NCBI GenBank assembly: GCA_023634235.1
Contig: JAMKCF010000011.1
Coordinates: 8,723,718-8,787,717 of the forward strand
Length of the DNA stretch: 64,000 nt
Direction of reading: 5' to 3'
Source: Pisaster brevispinus
Taxonomy: Eukaryota; Echinodermata; Asteroidea; Forcipulatida; Asteriidae
The notes below the pieces were generated by a model. That model was not told where the DNA came from, ran no database searches, and saw only the letters and a program-made list of their open reading frames with translations. Shown here piece after piece: positions 33,001 to 45,400 of the stretch; the first letter of the stretch is position 1, and every line of letters starts with the position of its first letter. The translations under genes were made by a program, and so were the position numbers.

Positions 33001-36000
33001 TGCACCATTTTGTCTAGTAGGCACTTATGACCAATTAAAAATGTAGTTTTTGTTTGCATTTTTCGAACAGAAGCCCCCCTCTTGGTGCTCTATTATGCCA
33101 TTTACTATTTGATGTGGATGTAAAAACATAGGCCTATACATTGTCTTAGTGTCAAGAGGAACATAGTTTTAAGAACATTGAAATTACAACATGTACATGA
33201 GATCTTATAAGATGTTAAACTATAGACTGTTAATTTTAGAAACTCAAGGTCCAGATTCCGGTTTGTTTTCTCTTTTTCTTCTTTGGGGTGGGGGTGGGGG
33301 GAAACCACCAAGGACATCAATCAGGGGAAACGTTTCCCCCTCCAGCCCCAACCCCTGACAAGATAAAAGGGGGGAACTCAACCTAAGTTTTCTTTTCTCC
33401 ATGATAAAGCATTTCAGAAGAGAGTATTGCTTGACAAATGTATTACCTTATTATAATGAGCAGAAAGCTATTCATAATCAACTTACATTGTATAAACCAT
33501 TTCTAAAAATGAACCCTAAATCCAACATAAAAGGTAGGGTCATCGTTTGTTTGCGGTCAATGTAATGCTGATTTCTACGCAAATCAAGAAAGGTACAATA
33601 AAAGACACATGTGAAAGTTTCAACTGAATACAGTGTCTACTTGTTGAGCAAAACAGGAAAAAACAGTCTCTGTATTTTTTACAAGAATCTCAAACCAAAA
33701 ATCTGTATTTAGTGCGATGACAGCAGGTATCAACAACATCTCTAGCAGCAGCATTAGCAAACAGACACTGACATCAACACTCAAAACCTGAGAAACGATT
33801 CATGCATGTAGATCTTTCACTTCTCAGATTCAAAAGTTTTTACTTTCTTTTCAATAGGGGTATTTCAGACGATATCATTTCACAGGATGCTTTCTACAAC
33901 TACCATTTTTATAACAAGTAAGCTTTCGGATAAACAATCCCACAATTTTTGTTTATTTTTTGGGGGGTCATTACCAAAGTACGGCCCTAGCTTCCAAACA
34001 AAACAAAACAAAAACAAACAAACACAAACATAAACACCTCTACGCGGCAACATAAGCTTGGGAGGGTTCTACCCAAAGGATTAGTCGACCATTAAAATTC
34101 CATATGGAAAATGGGATTTGTTGATTTAAAATTCAGCTTTGACTTAGCCTGTCATCAAGACCTTTGTGGTTTAGAGAGCTTTATAGCTGGGAAGCGACTG
34201 GAAGCTGAGACGATCAAGACCACACAAATGGCAGAACCACAAGGCCTCTCTAAACTTCTCGGTATTATAATGTTTTCCCGTTTTCTTGATTTTTGCTTCC
34301 CGCCAAAAAAAATCAAAATCAATTTGGAAAAAGCTTTGTAGCAGACGTTGGGTCTCACCTTCCAAATGCTAAAGGCTATACAGCTTTTTCTAAGTCTCGA
34401 AGGCCTTGATGACGAAATCAGGCGTAAAGCCATGAAGACCTAAACGACGAAAGGCTAGCTTTGACTTAATGTGAAGATCAATTATTTGACACGAATCTTG
34501 GCTAAGGTTCAATGATTTATTAGAGGTACATAGAGTTGTCATAGCATTGTGGATTGTGTTGAGTCAATGTCTACATGTAGGCCCCCTACTCATTACAAAT
34601 TCATTTATGAAAGTACACATTACTTTCTATTTAAATCACTTGAGATTCTGTCTTGATTAAAGCACAGACATGACAGAAGAAGTGTGTAGGCAACAACTGA
34701 GCATCGCTTAAGTTTGTTGACCTTTCAGCACAAAACGTTTCTTCCCTCCCCCCCTAAAAAAAAAAAAAAAAAAAAAGGAGAAAAGATAAAAAAGAAAAAA
34801 AGAAAAAAAGAGTATCTTTTTAACCCCCTTAGTAAACAATGTGAAACAGTGTCTCAGATCAAAAGGGCAATAGTTAGAAATTCCTTTGAAAAGATGCAGC
34901 AACCTAAAGAGACACTACACATTTTAAGAACCACCTTGTCAATTTTTACTTTTCCCCCAGGTCGGTAGCACTTTCCGAAGGAACAAAGTATTTCCAAAAA
35001 TATTAGTTCCACAGGCAGAGGGGTGACCAAAGTCTTTCATCATAATATTTCGTCATCAGAATCGATCACTTTGGAATCTCAGCTTATCCAAATATTGTTT
35101 CTACCATAGGCAGCCAATTCAGAATGACTCCCTTCGTCTGATCGAGTCCCAGTGGGAGCCCACACTACTGAATCAATATCACATGGGGAAATAATGGAGA
35201 GAGAAAGAGAGAGAAAACAGAAAAGTAGTCACACCCCCCACCCCCACCCACCACAGACGCAGAAAAATAATAAAATACAACAAAAGTACAATAAAAATAA
35301 AACTGCAACCCACAGTGAAGTCATAAGAAAGTAACAAAAAAAGGCAATGCTGATATATGCAGACTTCCTGATCAAGTCAATGGGAGCAGCAGAATGAAAA
35401 TCAATAATTAGTTTCCTTGGACTGTTTTTGCACTGACTGTGGAGAGAATCTGAGTCTTACAATAATACCTTCCAATTTCCTTTGGGGGTTGCTGTTTTTT
35501 TCTCTACACAAGTCCTGAGTCCTACAATTGCCCATGGCCCACACACACACTTACAAGGGGGCACTGTGTGTACAAAGACGATGCGTGTACTTTTTAAGGT
35601 GAATGCAACAGGTTTGTTCACCCCCAACATGCCAAAAGGCCAGAGAAAACCCATTTTAAAAGGTTTGAGTTTTTGGTCAATTCCTTTCTATATTTTGTTC
35701 ATCCTTTTCACCTTTAACCACCATCAGTTGTTTCCTAGGCACTCTGCTAAATGCATCAAATTGCAACACAGTTGAAATGAAAACCCTGCAGAATGTAACA
35801 GAGTGCAACAGATAATTCTGTTTCATTGTGAGGTGAAACTGCCAGCCTGGGAATCTACCCTGCACCAATATGCATTGAAGTTTGCTGGGGACTGTAATTG
35901 CACCTGACCATGTCACGGCCATGAAAAACCCTGATAAATGCAGAGGCTGCTGAATGCGACAAACGGCAACAAGTGGCATGTGGCGCATTTCTTTGTATTT

Positions 36001-39000
36001 AACAGGGACAGGGTTAAGCAAGGAGGTAGCATATCTGTTTCACACTTTACTTAAAATGTCCCCTTCATTGAGTCTGATGAAGCATACAAATCAAATAAAA
36101 ATCATGATTTTATTTTTAATTATGGTTGTTTTCAGTCAGTGATAATTTACGTTTTGATTTACAGGTGTTGTGGTGCTTAAGTGTGAACATATCACTCAGA
36201 CTCATAGTTTTCCCAGCTCTAAGCTGAGTATGTGCCACATTTTCATAGTGTCCCGGCATTTGAACAAATATTTGCAATGCTTACAGTTTATATCGTATTT
36301 CACTGTGCCCATTTGATGAGTATCTTGAGTAAATGTGTTTACAATTGAAAAAAAACTAAAAATTAAACAAAAACAAGCTGTGTTTGGTTGTCTTAAGTCA
36401 GCTAGAGGGACGGATCAGTCAGGGCGAGAACAGACTCAAGGGTCTGGCCATGCTGTATCATCTGAAATGTTTCAGGTAGGGGTGAGTGACACTGGCAAGT
36501 GTGACCATGGTGACAGTGTCAAGTTGAGGTTGCTGACCTCGCTCGCATGGCCATGTCGAAATGAGGTAAACTGACACCCCCAGTGTGACAATAATCAGAT
36601 TGAGGTAACCAACACCTACATTGCAGGCTTTGTACTATGCACCACTATTTTTCCTTGGTTAAGCCTCCCCCCACCTTCCCAACACAAGGTACAAAAGGAC
36701 ATTGTACATGAATACACTTTGATAAAGTTCAAAGCTTACGAATGCAGCACTATTGAAATATTGTGAACAGATACAGTCAGAGGTTTTATATTTCAAGTAA
36801 AAGCATAAATGAAAGATGATGTGAATCATACAGTCAAATATGGAGACTTTGCACGATTCAAATTCACATGCATTATGGATTCATGCATCATGTGTACATG
36901 TATATGCCCTCAAGTATCGGGCAAACTACCACCATCAGAGTGGAACTGCAAATGCAAATAAAGATTCTGAATAATTGTAAAAAAAAAGAAGAAAAAAAGT
37001 GTTCCATACAGACTCAGAATTTTGTTAAAAGCCAGAGCTCAAGTTTTTGAATAATAACCAAATAAAATGTCATGTACATGTACCATCAGTGTCAGTGAGA
37101 ACAGTTTTGCTGTCTATGTGGTTAAAGCATCGCTCCTCCATGTCCACTTGTAAAGAACAACCTTTGCAACGATGGATGTTGAATGTTAAAAATGCTCAAA
37201 AGGTAAATATTTTGCAGGTAAACACTCAGAAGGTATCTACTCAGAAATCGTACTCCTAACTTCAGGTGGAATATACTTATAAGGTAACCTCAAAAGGTAT
37301 ATAGACCATGTAACCTTTGTTTACAAAAAAGAGATACCTTGTACATTCTAGGGACTTTCGAGAAAGCAAGATACTGCACTGGTCATATGGGAAATTTCAG
37401 GTTTTGTGTCTTAATTTCCACTTAATTCAATAATTTTCAAGTAACAGCTGAAATTTTAAGATGTGCCCCCCTTCTTAATATCAAAATTTAATAAAAACCA
37501 GACGATGCAATCCCCATAAATTATAACATTTTATGTTTTCTTCCTTTGAGATGTGCAAAAATCGTGCCTGCAGGAGGTGCCACAGGTTACATGGTCTACA
37601 TATAATCAGTCTGTTCATACTCAGACAGAAAATACTCAGAAGGTGTGTACTCAGAAGATATCTTGTCAGAAGGAGTACATATACTCAAAAGGTCCTCTAA
37701 AGGTATATTCCAAAAAGTATAAACTAGACGGTGTATACTCGGATTGTGTACACTCTGACGGTGTATACTCAGACATGTCAGATGGTATATACTCACATGG
37801 TATATACTCAGATGGTATATACTCACATGATATTTACTCAGACAGGGTATACTGAGATGGTGTATACTCAGATTGTGTACACTCTGACTGTCTGACGGTG
37901 TATACTCAGATGGTATTTACTCAGAAGGTATACACACACATTTTACATGTCCTGAGAAGGTATGTACACGTATACTCAGAGAGTGTATACTCAGATGGTA
38001 TTTAACTAGAAGGACAGTACTCAGCAGGTTTATACACGTACCTTACATGAGCTCATAAGGTATTATACACTTACTCAGAAGTTATAAACTCAGACATTAT
38101 ACACATGTACTCAGACGGTAGTCGGACAGTATATACTTGGAAGGTTTATACACATATTGTACTTTACAAATGTACTTTACTTGACTCAGCAGAAGGATTA
38201 TACTTAGACGGTGTACACTTTTTATCATTCACAGTTCCCCTACATGTACACGGTGTGGATACAGTAACAATGTGGATTGCAATGAATACCATGGGCAACC
38301 AGTCTCCTTTGTAGGTGCAGCAATAAAAGGTAGGGTCATCGTTTGGTTTTTGTCAAAGTAATGAGTGTATTACAGTCTAAAATACCAAGAAAGATACAAT
38401 AAAAGCCACCTGTGAAACGTTTGGTCGAATACAGTGCCTACTTGTTGAGAACATACCAAAAAGCTGTCACAGTAGTTTCATCTAGAACGTGGAATGAATC
38501 CACGTGTTGCGAGGTGACAGCGGGTACCAACCGCATCTCTAGCCGAATTGAGGCTAGCATATAACAAGAGAACAATACAGAGATTTCTAAAAGTTGCCTG
38601 CAGGTAATCTTTGGAGATTCAACATAATTTGTAAATACTTTCATTGATTTCTAATCAAAGTGGGCACTTCAGACAAAATAATTACTATCTTTATAAAAAG
38701 TAGGTTTTTGGATAAAATACACAATTTTGGGGGTCATCACCAACGCACTACCCAGCCTTTAAATATTATATCTTGTTTCAGTACATACCCATGAGTTCCC
38801 CATTGTAGAAGCAGTGGGGCATACGTAACTCCATCCTGAATCAACATTCGGTACAGACCTAAGCACGCATGGGCAACCTGTAACAAAATCAAGCAGAACA
38901 TACAATTACAGACAACTCAATTGGTAATCTTTGGCATGAAGTTTGAATACGGAAGCTCAATGATGAAAAAGTTCCTTTTGTTACCCATCCAGAAAAATGT

Positions 39001-39434
39001 CTGCTTGAAACACTGTCTAGGAAATAGCATTTGAAAACCCCCCAAATCACCATTGCCATTTTTGTCATTGCCACAATCAATATAAGCCCCATGAAAGTGC
39101 ACTCAGCGACGAAATAAGGGGACAATCATGGGGAGGAGGGGAAAAAGGGGGGTACTATTTTTTCTGGAAGCACTTCTGGCCAAATAAAACTGTAATTGCA
39201 TTGTTTTTTAAACAAGCACCTTTTCAGTGCTCTTGTTTTGGCACAGTTGACAATTTTTTAAGACATATTCTGAAAGCAAATACATTGTGTGTAGATAGAA
39301 CAATATACTTTAAAATGTTGAAATTACTGTACATACAAGCTTGTCAAATAAAACAATTTATTCTGAAAATGTTTCATCTCAATTACCAAGATCTCAATGT
39401 TGTTGTTGGTGGTGGTGGTAGTAGGGGAGGGGCA

Positions 39435-39480
<46 letters not shown>

Positions 39481-42400
39481 AGACAGAATCCAACATCAGT
39501 TGGGGGGCAGGCAAATGCCCCCTGTACCCCCACCCCTTAGTTACACTATGTACACCAAACCACTAACTAAACCAACATTTTGACACCTTTTGCATAACTC
39601 GTACTCAAATATGACCAGTTGGTCTGGCCTCCCTAGTGTATGGTATCAAATCATGAAGTACTTACTTTGTACTACCATGACTAATTTGCAAATGGTTTTA
39701 TGTTCTTTTGGGGCTTTGTCATAGAGTTATATATAGGAACTAGAGAGCGCACTAGCCTAGGTACGCGGCCCGACAAGGGCAGCGCGGCGGCCATTTCTTA
39801 AGTAGTCAAAAACAACGTCTAAACTATTTGTGCGTGTTGCAACAGAGCAATGGTTAACAATGAAAGGGTTTACTGTGAAATTTATGAATGCCAGTGAAGA
39901 CCGTTTATAGTACTAAATAATCCCCGAATAAATATAATATTTTAGAATCTTATTCCTTCAATTTGGACAATAAATCGTGATCGTGGCATGTGTGTGTTCA
40001 TCCTCTACTATTGAAACAAATAACCTAAACCCCACGAAACAACTTTAATACAGCCGCATAATGTGTATTTAGCAAGCACACCGCGTAATTCGTATTCAAT
40101 GTTGCCATCGTACAAAATGGCGCCCGTGTCTCCTTGCGGTCCCGTCGCGTTTGTGCACGTAGCATTACCAGTGCGCCCTCTAGTTCCTATATATAACTCT
40201 ATGGGCTTTGTACATTCTACATCGCAATGAAGCACATACTAGTATTATTAGGTGGTAATTTACCAAAGTACTTCAAAGATAAGTTGTTGCCAAATCAGAC
40301 TGAACTTGGCGTGAACTCTATTAATGCATACAATGGGTCAAGTTATTTATAAATTTGAGACTTGTAACATCTTTTTTGATTTTACTGTATTTAAACATTT
40401 CATCGCAAGATCAATTTTAAGAAATTCAAGGTTGGGCGAATAAATAAGAATTTTATTTATTTTTTCTTGATGCTGTCATTTCGCCAGAACACTCGTGTAC
40501 TTCATGTTAATGCATCATTCTATGTGCTATAAAACAGGCCCAGCGCCAAAAGGTTGTTGAGCTCATTTCTTACATGAAATTGTGACATTACCAAAAGTGC
40601 CTTGTTACAGACAATTAAACGAATTGTGTACTTCAAATTACCTGCGCTGCAGTCTTTCCTTTTCCCATTTTCAATTCTAAGTTGACTACAAAAACCATCT
40701 TGACTTCATCTTCCTCAAACGTAGATGTAGGAGCAACCACGGCAGTAGTTACTTCCTCATACATGGAACCCACCTGGGGCAAATGGGAACACAATAAATG
40801 TACAGACTAAGTGAGTACAATGTCATCATCTACTGCTAGTGCTATGTCATTAAAGGTATTACAGCGTTACCCCTTAAGAGTGGTCCCCTGGCCAACTGCC
40901 AGTTAAAACACCAAAGGACAAGTCAGAATTCTGTCAAACAAGTCCAGCTGGCTAGCCGATTGCTTGTCACTGCTACACAAAAACCACCGTTTGTTCATAT
41001 TGCTTACAAGTCACGTAGTCCCATGGTAGTACATGGTGAAACGAAACTCCAATTACAAACCACTGACAAAGCTGGCAAACGAGCACAATGACAAGCTAAC
41101 TGGTTCTGCTGGCTAGGCGCTGAACAAAATTAAGGGCAAACCCTGTATTATACAGGGTTGGTAGATCTGACAGTGTTCATATTTTGTGTGATCGACTATA
41201 AACATAAAATAAAAAACAACTGTGAAAATTTTGCCTTAATGGGTTGTGTGAGTCAGGAGAAAATAGTAAAAGTCCATGCATAATTATCAGCATGTAAACA
41301 ATTTTCCTTTAACTTGGTTATTACAACAAAAATCAGCTGTTGCCTTGTTTTTAGGTTTTCAGATACAGTTTTTTTATAATCAGAGGGAAATATTTTGAAG
41401 AAAAAAAAACTGTTCTAGTATGATCTTCATAATCAGTAGGCTTTCGGACTGAAATTAAACGATGATGTGTTTTTTTTATCTTCACCAATCCTTGAGATCG
41501 ATAATTAGGTTTTTCAATTTAATATTTACATCCAAACAAACACAAAAACATCTGGGATAATTTTCCAGCTGAATCTTTGAACTACCTGGTAAAAGTGCAC
41601 ATTACCTATTATGTGAATCAATGAGCACTTTTACAGTTATGCTTGTGGCAGTAATAATCCAAACAATTTTCCGATTTAATCTATTTGGGAAATGAGTGCA
41701 TCGAAAAACTAAATTTGACCTTGGAGCCCCTCTTTAACAAAATTACAGGCTAAGTTGAAGTATATCTCTGCTCTTTTCATAAAACCGACCAACCCACTTA
41801 GTTCATCATTTGGTTGTACAATCGCTTGTTGATGAATCAATACAATATTGGGGCATGGCTTAATGGATGGATCGTTTCTAAGGCAAAGGAGGTTTGTCTG
41901 ATAAAAATATATTTAAGAAAATGAAATTGTTAAAAATTCCTGAGGGATCTCAGATCAATTGTACCTTGCCCGCACTTGCAATAGCCTGTCGTACTTGTAC
42001 CTCAGTTTCCTGTGCCTGAAATTGCCATGCTGCTGCCTGCAAGTCAAAATGTAGAGAAATGGCAAAATTAAATAATACAATCAAAGGATGCCCTCTCAAT
42101 CTAAGGATCATTTTGAAGCCCTGTCTTTGCTTCATAAAACTACCCTCAAAATCCGTTTTACTAAGGCAGTAATGCCAAATTTTGACAGTCTTGGTGCTGC
42201 ATAAACAAACAAAAAAGCAAAAAAACAAACATTGCCCAGCATTTCCATATTTTACCCTTCTGATCTGAGCTACACATGTAGATTAACCATTGTGCTAAAG
42301 ATGCAGCCTCAGTACATGATAAGGTTGATCAACGTCAGTGCATTAGAAACAGTACACACAGAAACTGGTTGTTTGTTTGGTAGCATTAATAATAATAAAC

Positions 42401-45400
42401 CTTATATTGATACTATATTATAAACGCAGTAGCTAGATCAGGCCTTGTATCCAGTGTTATCACCCCTGTTCATCAGGCAAATTAAAACCATTCCTCAGAC
42501 TTTCTTAACAATCAAGGGAGCATATACAACCAAAGAAGATTTGTCTGCTTAACAAAAAAAACTTAATTGGGTAGAACAAAGACAGATTTACTAGTGCTGG
42601 ACATGAAACTGTAACCTCCGGACTAACATGCCAGCACTTTACCAAATGAGCTTTCTAGCCCATATGTTAGCGATCTCCCTATTAGTCAATATCTTTGTTT
42701 GGGGGTGCCAGTCAGAAGCCATTCAACCTGTAACTGCCGAATAGCCAGAAATCACAACAACGCTTACGTTACAACCTGGGAAGAGGCAGCAGAGGTATCA
42801 CTTAAAGGGGGTGCGACATTTTATTTCAAATATCAAGTGGTCAACCACAAGGGAAGCCAAACAGTTTCCCTTGCGGTTTATTACTTGATATTTGAAATAA
42901 AAAAAGAAAAAAAAAAAGAATATGAATACAAATAGAAGAAGAAAACAAAGAAAAAAGTATAAATTCCTGAGATACCTGACCCGCACTTGCAAGAGCTCGA
43001 CTTTCCAGGTTGGGAACAGTTTCCTCAGTTTCCTGCATCTCAAAGTGCCATGCTGCAGCTGCTGCTACTGAATTAGAACCAGTAATTAACAGAGCCTAGA
43101 AATCAAGATGGTGACAAGGAGATCAATTAATTAATACAGTAAAATGACATGCTCTCAATCAAAGCATTAGTTTTTGATGAATTATGAAGTGTCGTCTTTG
43201 CCTTTTCAACTCAGCTCAAGTCTTTCTTCCCTCCTGCAGTTTTGCCAAAGTTTGATGGGCTTGGTGCTGCATGAAAAGGAACAAAAAAGGGAAAAAAGAA
43301 AACCAACATACATTGCCAGGCATTTCAGTTTGTACCCACCTGTTCTGAGCAAAACAAATTAGTAGATTAAGTGGTGTTCTATAGATGCAGTGAGTACAAT
43401 GGAAACCACTGAGAAGTTTTAAATTTTTTGCATTTGTTCTGTTTGTATCTTTTGGAGTGGAGTAAGTTTAGCTCACGGCAGATTGTGAGTTCGACAAGGA
43501 CTGTGTTTTTATGTTAGCGTGTAATGGTGATGTCCGGCAGGAGACTCTCTGTGAGAGGGTCAGGTGATGGGAACCCTGGGGGTCAGCAAAGAGACTTTGT
43601 GGCTGGAATCGGCGAATGGAAATGAGGCAAGGAACCACTTAGCCCCAGATGAGTTTCAAGATTTCGTTGTGCCTAAATCTGCCCTCTTCAGAGTGCTTCA
43701 GGGCAGTTGTTCAGGATGTGCCTAGGTGTTTCTCTGAGGTAGCAGAGGGGACACTTGTCATAGGGTGACGAACCCCAACACAGCATGTTGGATATGAAGT
43801 GAGAGCAGTTGATAGTAGCCAATCTACTGAACTGAAAAATTCAGTAGGTGTCCGATATGATCAGAACACTTTGAGATGAAATTGAACAGAGGATGATGGG
43901 TTGTTCTGCAAGCTTATCTTTTGAACCTGAAGTCCTTGTGGATAGAGAACGTTTTAGGTAGACCTGCTTCAACATGGATGTCAATCAATTTAAGCACAGA
44001 GTCAGAGTAGGTGTTTGTGACCTGGCTACTGGCTGAGTGCAATAGGAAGTACCTTAATGAAAGTTGACGTTGTTCATAAAGGCTACTCAGGAGGAGCAAG
44101 TTTAAACTGGCTAAAACTGGCTATGTAAAAGGGAGAGTAATGTGAGGAAATGTTTGATGAAATAGGGAGGCAGATACATGCGGACCGAACACAGACCTTT
44201 GGAGTCTGACTGACACTTGTCCAAGGTGATACTTAGGTCATATGAATTGAAGTGCCAGGAGAATTTCGAGCTGATTAACTCCGCTTCAACTCCATTTCCC
44301 TGACAGGTATCGTAACTTAGAGAAGCATCGAGAGATTGGATCATGGTTTTATCCTCAAGAGCAGATTTGACATTTAATCAGTGACATCAGTGATTTAGGT
44401 GGAGTTTCAGCCAAGATTGGAAACAACCGTCAATTGGGACTGGAGGAACGCGGTCTTGAGCGCTGTGTGAGTCAAAATGTGAAAATCCTGTCTTGCCATC
44501 ACAAATGAATGCCATTTGTCCACACGGGTAGTCATAGAAATCCAGGAGCACCATGCACTGTATACAATGACGAGAGCCCGGGCTTCCTTATCACTAATTT
44601 GTATTACTTCTGCATTACCAGCACATTGGAGAGAACATCTGCGGGATGATGGCTCATTACCCAACAACACTTCAAAATTATCATAAGGTTGCTTCTTTAA
44701 AATCATGGTCAAAGTGTTAAAGACAAGGCTGAAAAGCAGCGGAGACGAAGTGTCTCCTTGACTTGAATTTGAGGTGTCATGAATGCAGGTTGAATGGATG
44801 AAATGCGGTGCTGTGGAAATTATTGTACCTACATGCAGTAACTACATCTAGTTCAAGGCACTGTACAACATTATCATTCCTGTTCATCAACCATATATTT
44901 TACACAATTTGTTTAACTTTCTCAACTCCTAAGTGAGCATCCCCATCAGGGCCAAATTTCATGGCTCTGCTTACCGCCGAATTCTGCGCTAGCTGTGTAA
45001 GCGAAGAATGCCTAGAAACGTGGAGTACGCAAGTGCACAAGCAAAAATTCTCTGCTAACCCGGGAAATACGCTTGACGTGTGGAATGCCCTACTTCTAAG
45101 CGCTGATTCTTTGCTTTTGGTATTAAAGCAAAGCCATGAAATTGGGCCCTGTACAACCTCAATATTGTATTATATTAGAACTGGGAGTAGTCCAACATAA
45201 AACTGTCTCAGCTCTTGCAGGTTCCAACTTACATATACACCCGCGCTAAGAGAAGCAATTTAGGGTTTTAAGTGTCTTGCTCATGGACCCGGGTCATGAC
45301 TCAAATTGAACCCAGACTACAATAGGCCATCATGACTAGGCCACCATTGAAGGCATTATACCAAAGAATCTTTTTAAATTACGACTAATTCAAACCCATA

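Noticed and set aside
36335..36574. Frame with an exon-like end TTTCAG|GTAGGGG
   Set aside because: No family resemblance, no acceptor in phase, and it lies on the opposite strand within a Pth2 intron.
37553..37855. 100-residue frame with YSDG/YSHG repeats
   Set aside because: It is the TATACTCAGAYGG minisatellite translated.
39201..39566. Frame with a poly-Gly run
   Set aside because: It runs through the 43-G homopolymer; no supporting exon signals.
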